Source of the DNA: Pseudomonadota bacterium
GTDB taxonomy: Bacteria > Pseudomonadota > Gammaproteobacteria > Burkholderiales > Burkholderiaceae_B
Assembly (NCBI GenBank): GCA_023439305.1
Contig: JAEXOO010000019.1
Coordinates: 1 to 53,764 of the forward strand
Direction of reading: 5' to 3'
Length of the DNA: 53,764 nt
How positions within the stretch are numbered: the first letter of the stretch is position 1; every line of letters starts with the position of its first letter. Position numbers and translations under genes: made by a program. The notes under the pieces are model-generated. The model made no database searches. It was not told the origin of the DNA and saw only the letters and a program-made list of their open reading frames with translations. This document shows positions 8,412 through 16,678 of this stretch, piece after piece.

Positions 8412-9799
8412 TGCCCAATACCTCCTTCTCCACCCTGCCCCTGCTGCCTGCCCTGCTCGATACCGTGCAAAGCCTCGGCTTCGAGCAGATGACCTCCATT
8501 CAGGAACAGAGCCTGCCCTTGATTCTGCAAGGCCGCGACCTGATTGCGCAGGCCAAGACCGGCAGCGGCAAGACGGCTGCCTTCGGCCTGGGGCTGCTTC
8601 AGACCTTGAATCCCAGCCGCCTGTCGCCGCAAGCGCTGGTGATCTGTCCTACCCGCGAACTGGCCGACCAGGTCACCAATGAATTGCGCCGCCTGGCCCG
8701 CCTGATTCCAAATGTACGTATGCTGACGCTGTGCGGCGGCGTACCATCGCGCCCGCAGACTGAATCGTTGCGGCGCGGCGCGCACGTGGTGGTAGGTACG
8801 CCAGGACGCATCCAGGACCACCTGGAGCGCGGCAACCTGGATCTGTCCAACCTGAAGACACTGGTGCTGGACGAGGCCGACCGCATGGTGGACATGGGCT
8901 TTCATGACGACATCGTCGCCATCGCTTCGCACTGCCCGCCCAAGCGCCAGACCTTGCTGTTCTCGGCCACCTATCCGGACAACATCCGCAAGCTCAGCGC
9001 CCGCTTCCTGCGCAACCCCGCCGAGGTCAAGGTCGAGACGCAGCACGATGCCAGCCGTATCGAGCAAATCTTCTACGAAGTGCGCGCCGACAACCGCCTG
9101 GATGCCGTCGTCACTTTGCTGGAACACTTCCGCCCGTCCTCCACCCTGGTTTTCTGCAATACAAAAATGCGTGGACAGGAACTGATAGAACACCTGCAAT
9201 CGGAAGGTATACGCGCGCAAGCGCTCAACGGGGATCTGGAACAGCGGGAGCGCGACGAGATCCTGATCCAATTCGCCAACCAGAGCTGCGCCGTGCTGGT
9301 CGCCACCGACGTGGCCTCGCGCGGTCTGGACATCCAGAACCTGGGCGCCGTCATCAATGTGGACGTCACCAAAGACACCGAAGTGCATGTGCACCGTGTA
9401 GGCCGCAGTGGCCGGGGCGACCAGAAGGGATTGGCCCTGAGCCTGGTGTCGCGCGACGAAATGCGTTGGGCCAATCTGATCGAGCAGTACCAGGGCAGCC
9501 CGCTGACCTGGGGCAATCTGAAATCGCTGCGGCGCAAATCCGAACGCGCCCTGGCTGCACCCATGGTCACCCTGAGCATCCTGGGCGGCAAGAAAGACAA
9601 GCTGCGCCCCGGCGACCTGCTGGGCGCTTTGACCGGCGACGGCGGCCTGACTTTCGAGCAAGTCGGCAAGATCAACATTACCGACTCCAATACGTATGTC
9701 GCTCTGGACCGCCGCATCGCCAAACAAGCGTTCGAGCGCATCTCCAACAGCAGCATCAAAGGACGCCGGTTCCGCATGCGCTTTCTGGAAGAGTTCTGA
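8411..9799 (+). CDS. dbpA: ATP-dependent RNA helicase DbpA
   Basis: A 462-aa DEAD-box helicase acting on 23S rRNA during 50S assembly. Motifs in order: a Q-motif (GFEQMTSIQEQSLP), AKTGSGKT (Walker A), PTRELA, TPGR, DEAD (VLDEADRM), SAT, VATDVASRGLD and HRVGRSGRG. The last ~75 residues form the DbpA RNA-binding domain (LRPGDLLGALTGDGGL, IKGRRFRMRFLEEF), which separates it from RhlE or SrmB. It starts with GTG and has no ribosome site, fitting a leaderless message. The gene at 9802 follows after 2 bp and is probably co-transcribed. Confidence 0.93.
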   Translation: MPNTSFSTLPLLPALLDTVQSLGFEQMTSIQEQSLPLILQGRDLIAQAKTGSGKTAAFGLGLLQTLNPSRLSPQALVICPTRELADQVTNELRRLARLIPNVRMLTLCGGVPSRPQTESLRRGAHVVVGTPGRIQDHLERGNLDLSNLKTLVLDEADRMVDMGFHDDIVAIASHCPPKRQTLLFSATYPDNIRKLSARFLRNPAEVKVETQHDASRIEQIFYEVRADNRLDAVVTLLEHFRPSSTLVFCNTKMRGQELIEHLQSEGIRAQALNGDLEQRERDEILIQFANQSCAVLVATDVASRGLDIQNLGAVINVDVTKDTEVHVHRVGRSGRGDQKGLALSLVSRDEMRWANLIEQYQGSPLTWGNLKSLRRKSERALAAPMVTLSILGGKKDKLRPGDLLGALTGDGGLTFEQVGKINITDSNTYVALDRRIAKQAFERISNSSIKGRRFRMRFLEEF

Positions 9800-9801
9800 T
9801 C

Positions 9802-10413
9802 ATGGACATCGTCGTTGTTCTGCTGATGGCGGCCGTGGCTTGGAACGTGCTGCGCGCGCGCTATCAGCGAGGACGCATTGCGCTGCTGGGACGCCACCTG
9901 GGCAGCTTCCAACTGGAACGCCACATGGAGACGCTGACCGAAGGCTACACCCGCGCCATCCATGAGGAAGACCCGTCGCGCCAGTTGCAGGTGCTGGATA
10001 TGTTCGCCCAGACCGAGCGCGCGGTCGCCGCGCAGGTCCAGTCCCTGGCCGACATCATGCAAAAAGAACCAGCCCAGGACACGCGCGTAGGCATGCTGCC
10101 TTTCTGCCTGCCCTACGCCGAGCGCGTTCTGCCCTCGGTCACGCGGGACTTCCGTGCCTTGCTGCATATTCACGCAGCGGGCCTGCGCCATGTAGTGGAC
10201 AATAACGAGGGACTGGATCCCCGCAGCCGGGCCTATCACCTGTCGGCCGAGCTGTATCTGCTGCAACATAGCTGCCATTGGTTCTGCAAATCGCGTACGG
10301 TAGCCGATGCGCGCCTGCAAGTGCGGCACAAGGTCACGCAGCAAAAAGTGCTGGAATCCGTCTCCGACGTGACGCGATCGGCCTATCTGCGCTGGCAGCA
10401 AGACGCCAAATAA
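9802..10413 (+). CDS. Membrane-anchored protein of unknown function
   Basis: A 203-aa protein with one N-terminal membrane helix (IVVVLLMAAVAWNVL) followed by a mainly helical, charged cytoplasmic part. It is rich in His and Arg (RDFRALLHIHAAGLRHVV, HSCHWFCKSR). I do not recognise a family. It starts 2 bp after the dbpA stop and is probably read on the same transcript. The preQ1-type riboswitch and yhhQ follow 110-150 bp later, so it likely closes the dbpA unit. Confidence 0.75.
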   Translation: MDIVVVLLMAAVAWNVLRARYQRGRIALLGRHLGSFQLERHMETLTEGYTRAIHEEDPSRQLQVLDMFAQTERAVAAQVQSLADIMQKEPAQDTRVGMLPFCLPYAERVLPSVTRDFRALLHIHAAGLRHVVDNNEGLDPRSRAYHLSAELYLLQHSCHWFCKSRTVADARLQVRHKVTQQKVLESVSDVTRSAYLRWQQDAK

Positions 10414-10523
10414 GGAACATTCGCCTGGGGTGATCCGGGCGTCAGCCGGAACCGATACACTGGCCGCCCGTATTCCCTCAGCACGCAACCGCACGTACAA
10501 TAGTCGGTTGCAGTTCCGTATTC

Positions 10524-10554
10524 ATGGGTTCCCTCACCCCATCCACCAAAAAGG
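10524..10554 (+). promoter_or_regulatory. preQ1-I-like riboswitch in front of yhhQ
   Basis: An H-type pseudoknot can be drawn: P1 ATGGG (10524-10528) with CCCAT (10538-10542); loop TTCCCTCAC; an A-rich stretch 10548-10552; and P2 pairing CCT (10532-10534) with AGG (10552-10554). The GGTTC and CACCC elements match the preQ1-I layout. P2 would hide the Shine-Dalgarno AAGG (10551-10554), 7 nt before the ATG at 10562, so control would be at translation. The queuosine genes yhhQ and queC follow, which fits the ligand. Confidence 0.72.
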
Positions 10555-10561
10555 TTCATTT

Positions 10562-11230
10562 ATGACCATGCCTTCCGTCCCGTCATCGCGGGTGCCGTTC
10601 TATCTTGCCTTGCTGGTTGCCTTTCATATCTTCATTGTGATTGCCAGCAACTACCTGGTGCAGTTGCCGATCGAACTGTTCGGCTTTCACAGTACCTGGG
10701 GCGCATTCAGCTTTCCCTTTGTGTTTCTGGCCACCGACCTGACCGTACGCCTGATCGGCAAGGCCGAAGCGCGGCGGGTCATTACGCGCGCCATGTTCCC
10801 GGCTCTCATCGCCTCGTACCTGGTGTCCGTTCTGTTCCACGAAGGCCATTTCAGCGGTCTGCAGGCGCTGGGCGAATTCAACAGTTTCGTGTTCCGGATC
10901 GCCCTGGCCAGCTTTGCCGCATATGTATTGGGCCAACTGCTGGACGTGCAAGTCTTTGACCGCATGCGCCGCGGCTATATGCAGTGGTGGGTGGCGCCGG
11001 CCGCCGCCTCGGTCTTCGGCCAGGCTCTGGATACGGCTGCATTCTTCAGCATCGCTTTCTGGCGCAGCAGCAATCCATTCATGGCTGAACACTGGGGCGA
11101 GATCGCGCTGGTGGACTATGTCATCAAGCTGGCCGTCAGCCTGCTGCTGTTCGTACCCATGTACGGCGTCGCCCTGAATGCCATCATCGGCGCCATGAAG
11201 CGCCGCGAACCGCTGCCCGCCAAGGCCTGA
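10562..11230 (+). CDS. yhhQ: Queuosine precursor transporter YhhQ (VUT family)
   Basis: A 222-aa integral membrane protein of the VUT/DUF165 family, with about six membrane helices, the hallmark HSTWGAFSFPFVFLATDLTVR segment (quoted in part: SFPFVFLATDLTVR) and the later PAAASVFGQALDTAAFFSIAF helix (core FGQALDTAAFF). E. coli YhhQ imports the 7-deazaguanine precursors preQ0/preQ1. The ATG at 10562 follows the AAGG held in the riboswitch. queC starts 2-5 bp after its stop, making a salvage-plus-synthesis queuosine pair, which supports the assignment. Confidence 0.9.
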   Translation: MTMPSVPSSRVPFYLALLVAFHIFIVIASNYLVQLPIELFGFHSTWGAFSFPFVFLATDLTVRLIGKAEARRVITRAMFPALIASYLVSVLFHEGHFSGLQALGEFNSFVFRIALASFAAYVLGQLLDVQVFDRMRRGYMQWWVAPAAASVFGQALDTAAFFSIAFWRSSNPFMAEHWGEIALVDYVIKLAVSLLLFVPMYGVALNAIIGAMKRREPLPAKA

Positions 11231-11232
11231 CC

Positions 11233-11958
11233 ATGATGTCCTGCTCTGAACGCCGCGCCCTGGTCCTGTTTTCCGGCGGCCAGGACTCCACCACGTGCCT
11301 GGCCTGGGCGCTGGACCGATTTTCCCATGTGGAAACACTGGGCTTTAATTACGGGCAACGCAATCACGCGGAACTTGAATGTCGCCAGGCGCTTCGCACA
11401 ATGCTGCTGAAGCAGTATCCCCGATGGGCTGCGCGCCTGGGCGTGGACCATATGCTGGATGCCAGTGTGCTGGGCCAGTTGGGCGCTACCGCCATGACCG
11501 AAGATACCGCCATCGCACTGCAGGCGGACGGCCTGCCCAATACCTTCGTGCCCGGCCGCAACGTGCTGTTCTTCACCTTGGCTGCGGGCCTGGCCTACCG
11601 CCGCGGCCTTGACGTGCTGGTGGGGGGCATGTCGCAAACCGATTACTCCGGCTACCCCGACTGTCGCGACAATACCCTGAAAGCCCTGCAAGTCGCCTTG
11701 AGCCTGGGCATAGACCGGCCCCTGACGCTGGAGACGCCGCTGATGTGGCTGAATAAGGCCGACACCTGGAAACTGGCCCACCAACTGGGCGGCCCGCCCC
11801 TGGTCGACCTGATACGCCGGGACACCCATACCTGCTATCTGAACCAGCGCGACACACTGCACGACTGGGGCTATGGATGCGGCCACTGCCCCGCTTGCGA
11901 ACTACGCGCCAGCGGATATCGGGGCTGGATCAGGCGCTCGCTGAACAAGGCCACGTGA
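11233..11958 (+). CDS. queC: 7-cyano-7-deazaguanine (preQ0) synthase QueC
   Basis: A 241-aa enzyme that converts 7-carboxy-7-deazaguanine to preQ0 with ATP and ammonia in queuosine tRNA modification. The N-terminal PP-loop LFSGGQDSTTCL binds ATP. A C-terminal zinc site is formed by the cysteines of YGCGHCPACELR together with an upstream Cys (DTHTCYL region). FVPGRNVLFF and GGMSQTDYSGYPDCR are QueC hallmarks. It starts at either of two adjacent ATGs (11233 or 11236), directly behind yhhQ, and probably shares the riboswitch-controlled transcript. Confidence 0.95.
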   Translation: MMSCSERRALVLFSGGQDSTTCLAWALDRFSHVETLGFNYGQRNHAELECRQALRTMLLKQYPRWAARLGVDHMLDASVLGQLGATAMTEDTAIALQADGLPNTFVPGRNVLFFTLAAGLAYRRGLDVLVGGMSQTDYSGYPDCRDNTLKALQVALSLGIDRPLTLETPLMWLNKADTWKLAHQLGGPPLVDLIRRDTHTCYLNQRDTLHDWGYGCGHCPACELRASGYRGWIRRSLNKAT

Positions 11959-11971
11959 TAACCCAATAAGC

Positions 11972-12433
11972 TTATGACGAGGCATAGGCGCGGATCTGCT
12001 CCTGATAGCGTTCCAGCCTGGATTGCGCAGCCCTGATGCCGTTGGCGTATTTATGCTCATCACCGGCATCCCGCCCCCAAGTGCGCAGCATCTCGATGCG
12101 CTGATCCTCCAGCGCTATCAGGCTGGTCAGCGCCGAGACCCGGGCCGTGTTGGCTTGCGCGACCAAGCTTTTCTCGATCAATGAAATGGCCTGCGACTGC
12201 CGGGCCAAGGTGTCCAGCGTCACCTGTTCGAACTGTGACGCCTGCTTTTGCTGCAACAGCATCGAATAGATCGCCAATGCCAGCGCGAGACCCGAGAACA
12301 GTGCTGACACCCCACCAAAACTATCCCCAAACCAGCCGGCCTGTTCGGACCAATCCCCAAACCACCACAGAGTCCCCAGGCACCACAACACCCATACCAC
12401 CAGGAAAAAGAGCACCAGTATTCTCAAGCGCAT
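11972..12433 (-). CDS. Two-helix membrane protein with coiled coil, unknown function
   Basis: A 153-aa protein with two N-terminal membrane helices (ILVLFFLVVWVLWCLGTLWW and VSALFSGLALALAIYSMLL) and a charged, helical, likely coiled-coil C-terminus (QASQFEQVTLDTLARQSQ, RLERYQEQIRAYASS). I chose the ATG at 12433 because GGAGAAG sits just upstream; an ATG at 12466 and a TTG at 12511 are in frame but weaker. It converges on queC with 13 bp between stops. I do not recognise the family. Confidence 0.65.
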   Translation of the reverse strand: MRLRILVLFFLVVWVLWCLGTLWWFGDWSEQAGWFGDSFGGVSALFSGLALALAIYSMLLQQKQASQFEQVTLDTLARQSQAISLIEKSLVAQANTARVSALTSLIALEDQRIEMLRTWGRDAGDEHKYANGIRAAQSRLERYQEQIRAYASS

Positions 12434-12529
12434 GCGACTTCTCCAAAAGTTATAAAACCCGGCCATGACAAAGTCTGCCTCTTGGGCAGTCTGCAACACA
12501 TGCCCCCCCAACGCGGCTCTGCCTGCTTT

Positions 12530-12573
12530 AAAAAGAAAAGGCCTTTTCCCGCGGCCGACGCGGAAAAAGGCCT
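12530..12573 (-). terminator. Intrinsic terminator of the glyA transcript
   Basis: Fifteen-base arms at 12539-12553 and 12559-12573 (AGGCCTTTTCCCGCG against CGCGGAAAAAGGCCT, minor mismatches). On the minus strand they are followed by a T-rich tract (complement of TAAAAAGAAA). It lies 17 bp past the glyA stop. Confidence 0.85.
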
Positions 12574-12589
12574 GTGCGCAGCTAGAGCA

Positions 12590-13873
12590 TCACACGGTTT
12601 CGCGCTGATCCTGGTAGACCGGATAGCGGCGGCACAGCTCTACGACCTTGTCCCGAACCTGGGCGCTGACAGCATCCAGCCGGTCGGTTTCCAGCGCATC
12701 GAGCACATCACACAGCCAATGCGCCAATTGCTCGCACTCGGCCACGCCGAAGCCGCGCGTGGTGACGGCCGGAGTGCCGATGCGCACGCCCGAGGTCACC
12801 ATGGGTGAACGGGGATCATTAGGCACCGAGTTCTTGTTGGCAGTGATGAACGCGCCCGCCAGGGCGGCGCTGGCTTCCTGGCCGGTATACGGTTTGTCGG
12901 ACAGATTGATCAGCATCATGTGGTTGTCCGTCCCGCCCGATACCAGCGTGTGGCCCCGCTGCAAGAGCACGGCTGCCATGGCGCGTGCGTTGGTCACCAC
13001 ATCTTGCTGATATTTGCGGAAATCCGGCTGCAGCGCCTCTTTGAAGGCAATGGCCTTGGCCGCGATCAAGTGCATCAAAGGTCCGCCCTGCACACCGGGG
13101 AACACGGCCGTATTCAGGCGCTTGTAGAAATCTTCGCTTTGGCCTTTGGACAGAATGATGCCGCCTCGCGGGCCGCGCAGCGTCTTGTGCGTAGTGCTGG
13201 TGACCACATGCGCATGGGGCACGGGATTGGGGTATTCGCCTGCCGCCACCAGTCCGGCCACGTGCGCCATGTCCACCCAGAACCAGGCGCCGACCTTGTC
13301 GGCAATGGCGCGCATGCGGGCCCAGTCCTTGTAGCGGGAATAAGCCGAAAAGCCGCCGATCAACAGCTTGGGCCGGGTTTCCAGGGCGATACGCTCCATT
13401 TCGTCGTAGTCGATCAGGCCGGTCTCAGGATCCAGGCCGTAAGGAACGATGTTGTAGAGCCGGCCCGAAAAATTGACCGGGTTGCCATGCGTCAGGTGCC
13501 CGCCCTGGGCCAGGTTCATGCCCATGACGGTATCGCCGGGCTTGATCAGCGCCAGGAAAACAGCCGTATTGGCCTGGGCGCCGGCATGTGGCTGCACATT
13601 GGCGTAATCGCAATCGAACAGCGCTTTGACGCGCTCGATGGCCAGGCGCTCGGCCACGTCCACGAATTCGCAGCCCGCGTAATACCGTCGTCCGGGGTAG
13701 CCTTCTGCGTATTTGTTGGTGAACACCGAATTCTGGGCGGCCATGACCAGGGGACTAGCGTAGTTTTCAGACGCGATCAGCTCGACGTGATCTTCCTGGC
13801 GGCGCTCTTCGCCCTGGACGGCCTGCGCCAGTTCGGTGTCGAATTCAGCCAAAGTCAGAGTGTTGTCGTACAT
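12590..13873 (-). CDS. glyA: Serine hydroxymethyltransferase (intact)
   Basis: A 427-aa PLP enzyme interconverting serine plus tetrahydrofolate with glycine plus methylene-tetrahydrofolate. The full SHMT signature is present: ELIASENY, NKYAEGYPGRRYYAGCE (catalytic Tyr and Glu), QPHAGAQAN, DMAHVAGLVAAG and the Schiff-base lysine in TTHKTLRGPRGG. The start at 13873 has AAGGAATCCCC upstream; further upstream in-frame codons are rejected. It lies 72 bp behind the SerC-like gene on the same strand and may be co-transcribed with it. A second SHMT-family gene at 16679 has lost these catalytic residues, so this is the working copy here. Confidence 0.95.
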   Translation of the reverse strand: MYDNTLTLAEFDTELAQAVQGEERRQEDHVELIASENYASPLVMAAQNSVFTNKYAEGYPGRRYYAGCEFVDVAERLAIERVKALFDCDYANVQPHAGAQANTAVFLALIKPGDTVMGMNLAQGGHLTHGNPVNFSGRLYNIVPYGLDPETGLIDYDEMERIALETRPKLLIGGFSAYSRYKDWARMRAIADKVGAWFWVDMAHVAGLVAAGEYPNPVPHAHVVTSTTHKTLRGPRGGIILSKGQSEDFYKRLNTAVFPGVQGGPLMHLIAAKAIAFKEALQPDFRKYQQDVVTNARAMAAVLLQRGHTLVSGGTDNHMMLINLSDKPYTGQEASAALAGAFITANKNSVPNDPRSPMVTSGVRIGTPAVTTRGFGVAECEQLAHWLCDVLDALETDRLDAVSAQVRDKVVELCRRYPVYQDQRETV

Positions 13874-13945
13874 GGGGATTCCTTGTGTGACTTGAGAATA
13901 AGGGGCGGCGGCCAATGTCGTCGCCTGAGGAAAACGAGTTGGGCC

Positions 13946-15028
13946 TTAACCGTGCGTGCGCTGAAATTCGCGCATGAACTGAGCCAAGGTCTGGACGGCC
14001 GCCAAAGGCACGGCGTTGTAGATGCTGGCTCGCAAGCCGCCCGTGGAGCTGTGGCCTTTAAGACCGTTCAGGCCATTCTTCTCGGCCTGAAGCACAAATT
14101 CCTGCTCCAATTTTTGATCGACAATCGTAAAAGGAACATTATTGATGGAGCGATAATCAGGCAAAACACGATTTACATAAAAACCATTGCTTTCATCAAT
14201 AATTCCATAGAGCAATACTGCTTTTTTCTTATTGATTTCGTGAATAACGTAAACGCCGCCCGAGCGATTGAGCCAATCGACTGTGAGCCCTAGCACATAC
14301 CAGGAAAAAGTCGCGGGCGTATTCAAAAGCGACGCTTTTTTAGCCTGCAAGGCGAAATTCAGAATATCGGGAGTTCCAGGAACCGGCTTGTCCAGAAGGT
14401 CGGGGTCGACCACCACCACCGTCACGCCTGCCGCTCCCATGTTCTTCTGGGCCGAAGCGTACACCAGGCCGTGTCGGGAGATATCGATGGGCTTGGACAG
14501 CAGACTGGAACAGGCATCGCAGACCAGTGGCACGGGTGCGCGCGGCGCGGCGGAAAACTGCACGCCTTGCGCAGTTTCGTTTTCGGTGTAATGCAAGTAA
14601 GCCGCATCCCGATTAATATTGAATTCGTCGTTATCGGGAATACGATCAAAATCTGTCGCTTGTGAACTGGCCGCCACACGTATTTCCCCAAATTGACGAG
14701 CGGCGTGAATTGCCTGCCCGGACCATAATCCGGTATGGATATAATCTGCCGAATTCTTTTGATGCAACAAGTTCATGGGAACCTGGGAAAACTGCAAATA
14801 AGAACCGCCTTGCAACAGCAAAACCCGAAATGCGGGAGGCACTTCCAGGGCAAGACGCAAGGCCTGTTCGGTACGCTGGGCGAACTCCATGAACGGGCTT
14901 GAGCGATGGCTGATTTCCAGCACGGACATCCCCGTGCCGGCGAAATCGCAGAACTCGTCACGAACCTGAAGCAAGACGTCCATGGGCAAGGCGCTGGGCC
15001 CTGCACTGAAATTGAAAGACCGGAACAT
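13946..15028 (-). CDS. serC: SerC-like phosphoserine aminotransferase family protein (candidate DnfT1)
   Basis: A 360-aa fold-type I PLP aminotransferase of the SerC family, which normally converts 3-phosphohydroxypyruvate to phosphoserine and takes part in PLP synthesis. Visible: the start MFRSFNFSAGPSALP, EISHRSSPF (His41, Arg42) and the PLP lysine K195 in YASAQKNMGAAG. In the phosphate site the usual GHR is GHS: Ser327 replaces the Arg equivalent to E. coli Arg329, while Arg333 is kept. The middle of the gene is more AT-rich than its neighbours. It is divergent from dnfR across 133 bp holding a DnfR-type promoter. Gene order matches dnfT1. It could be a phosphoserine aminotransferase with altered specificity. 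Confidence 0.85.
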   Translation of the reverse strand: MFRSFNFSAGPSALPMDVLLQVRDEFCDFAGTGMSVLEISHRSSPFMEFAQRTEQALRLALEVPPAFRVLLLQGGSYLQFSQVPMNLLHQKNSADYIHTGLWSGQAIHAARQFGEIRVAASSQATDFDRIPDNDEFNINRDAAYLHYTENETAQGVQFSAAPRAPVPLVCDACSSLLSKPIDISRHGLVYASAQKNMGAAGVTVVVVDPDLLDKPVPGTPDILNFALQAKKASLLNTPATFSWYVLGLTVDWLNRSGGVYVIHEINKKKAVLLYGIIDESNGFYVNRVLPDYRSINNVPFTIVDQKLEQEFVLQAEKNGLNGLKGHSSTGGLRASIYNAVPLAAVQTLAQFMREFQRTHG

Positions 15029-15102
15029 AAAAGTGTTAGATCCTGTACACGCATGAAAGCCGGAAACGGGACGCCACGCCAAAATTCCGGTTATGAAGAA
15101 AT

Positions 15103-15159
15103 AGTCTACGAGCGCAATGGTCTGTTAAGTCAGACCATTAAAAACAATTGGAGCAGACC
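15103..15159 (-). promoter_or_regulatory. Predicted DnfR-controlled promoter of dnfT1 (serC-like)
   Basis: On the minus strand: GGTCTG (15159-15154), 17 bp, GGTCTG (15136-15131), 22 bp, then -10 TAGACT (15108-15103). An inverted copy at 15119-15124 makes a perfect 9-bp inverted repeat AATGGTCTG/CAGACCATT at 15116-15139. The outer repeat ends 2 bp before the dnfR ATG (15162), so binding here could also repress dnfR. The same arrangement occurs before dnfT2 and dnfA. Confidence 0.75.
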
Positions 15160-15161
15160 GC

Positions 15162-16667
15162 ATGACGCGTTCTTTTGAGCTGGACACCTTGAAGATGCGT
15201 CTGACCGACGTAGACCTGCAGTCCCTGGACCTTCATCAACGCATACAACGCGCCTTGCGCGGCCTGATCCTGGACGGGGCGCTTGGGCCGGGCGTGAAGC
15301 TGCCGGCTACTCGCTCGCTGGCCAAGTCCCTGGGGATGGCGCGAGACACGGTCGAAAATGCCTATGTCCAGTTGCACAGAGACGGATTTATCGTGCGCCG
15401 GGAGGGGTCGGGCAGCTATGTCTCCGAATCGGTGGGCACGGAGCTGCGCGGCAGCACTTACCGCCGCATCAAGGCCTTGGATCTGAAACGCAACACACTG
15501 GAGCCCGGCGCAGGCCTGAGCCGGCGCGGACGAGCCATCTTCGAGAGCGGAGGCATTGCAGACCAGCAAGCCGTCAAGGCCTTTGCCACCGGGCTTCCCG
15601 AAACCCGCAATTTTCCGACCGACGTCTGGGAACGACTTCAACGCCAGGCCATGAAGGACTACCGCAGCAATGTCTTGCTGCACGGCGATCCGCAAGGGAC
15701 CGAGTCTTTGCGCAAGGCCATCGCCGTCTACCTGAACCTGGAGCGAGGCGCCAAGGTGTCGGCCGATCAGATACTGATTCTGAGCAGTACGCGCCAAGCC
15801 TTGTTCCTGTGCGCCCAATTGCTGGTGGACGCCGGCAAGCCCATCTTGATGGAGAACCCCGGCTACTTCGGCGCACGCAAAGCGTTCGAAGCGTCCGAGG
15901 CGCGTATCGTGCCTATTGATGTCGACGAACAAGGGCTGCGCACCGACCTGCTGCACGAAGACCGCAGCGGGGCCAATTGCATCTATGTAACGCCCTCGCA
16001 TCAATATCCCACCGGCGCCACCCTGGCGCTGGAGCGCCGCCTGGAACTGATACGGTGGGCAGCCGAAAACGACAAGTGGATTCTGGAGGACGACTACGAC
16101 AGCGAATTCCACTACGACGGCTTGCCCACCGCGTGCGTGCAAGGCCTGGATAAATTCCAGCGCACCATTTACCTGGGGACCTTCAGCAAGACCCTGTATC
16201 CGGGCTTGCGCATGGGCTACATGGCCCTGCCCCCCGAGCTGGTGCGCCCTTTTACGCAGGCCCGCAGCATCATGGACGGCCACACGCCGCAGATTCTGCA
16301 ACTGACCTTGGCCCGCTTCATGGAAGACGGCCATTACAATTCGCATGTCCGCGCCATGCGCAAGCTGTACGCCGGCCGCCGGGAGATCATGCTGGAGGCT
16401 ATCCATCAGCACCTGCACGGCATCGCCCGCGCCTCGCGTCCGGAAGGGGGGCTGCAGATTCCCTGCTTCCTGGAACCGGGCTGGTCGGAGGAACACACGC
16501 TGCGCCGCGGGCTGAGCGCCGGCGTGCTGCTGCCCGGACTGAGCCGGCTGTATCTGGGCGACGAAAAGCAACAGGGCTGGATGCTGGGCTACGCTTCCCT
16601 GACGGCGTATGAAATCGAATCGGCCATGCTGCGACTGGCCAACGCGCTGCGACAAGGCAAGGGATGA
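15162..16667 (+). CDS. dnfR: MocR/PdxR-type regulator (GntR winged helix fused to aminotransferase), candidate DnfR
   Basis: A 501-aa two-domain regulator. Residues ~20-90 are a GntR winged helix (LHQRIQRALRGLILDGAL, ATRSLAKSLGMARDTVENAYVQL quoted in part: LAKSLGMARDTVENAY). Residues ~130-500 are an aminotransferase-fold effector domain with the PLP lysine K343 in GTFSKTLYPGLRMGY. MocR proteins typically sense PLP or its adducts and bind direct repeats. It lies between the divergent SerC-like gene and the SHMT-like gene, matching the R of dnfT1RT2ABCD. Repeats GGTCTG spaced 23 bp overlap its own start, suggesting autoregulation. Activation of dnfT1, dnfT2 and dnfA is inferred from the shared promoter layout. 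Confidence 0.88.
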   Translation: MTRSFELDTLKMRLTDVDLQSLDLHQRIQRALRGLILDGALGPGVKLPATRSLAKSLGMARDTVENAYVQLHRDGFIVRREGSGSYVSESVGTELRGSTYRRIKALDLKRNTLEPGAGLSRRGRAIFESGGIADQQAVKAFATGLPETRNFPTDVWERLQRQAMKDYRSNVLLHGDPQGTESLRKAIAVYLNLERGAKVSADQILILSSTRQALFLCAQLLVDAGKPILMENPGYFGARKAFEASEARIVPIDVDEQGLRTDLLHEDRSGANCIYVTPSHQYPTGATLALERRLELIRWAAENDKWILEDDYDSEFHYDGLPTACVQGLDKFQRTIYLGTFSKTLYPGLRMGYMALPPELVRPFTQARSIMDGHTPQILQLTLARFMEDGHYNSHVRAMRKLYAGRREIMLEAIHQHLHGIARASRPEGGLQIPCFLEPGWSEEHTLRRGLSAGVLLPGLSRLYLGDEKQQGWMLGYASLTAYEIESAMLRLANALRQGKG

Positions 16668-16678
16668 ACGCATGATCG

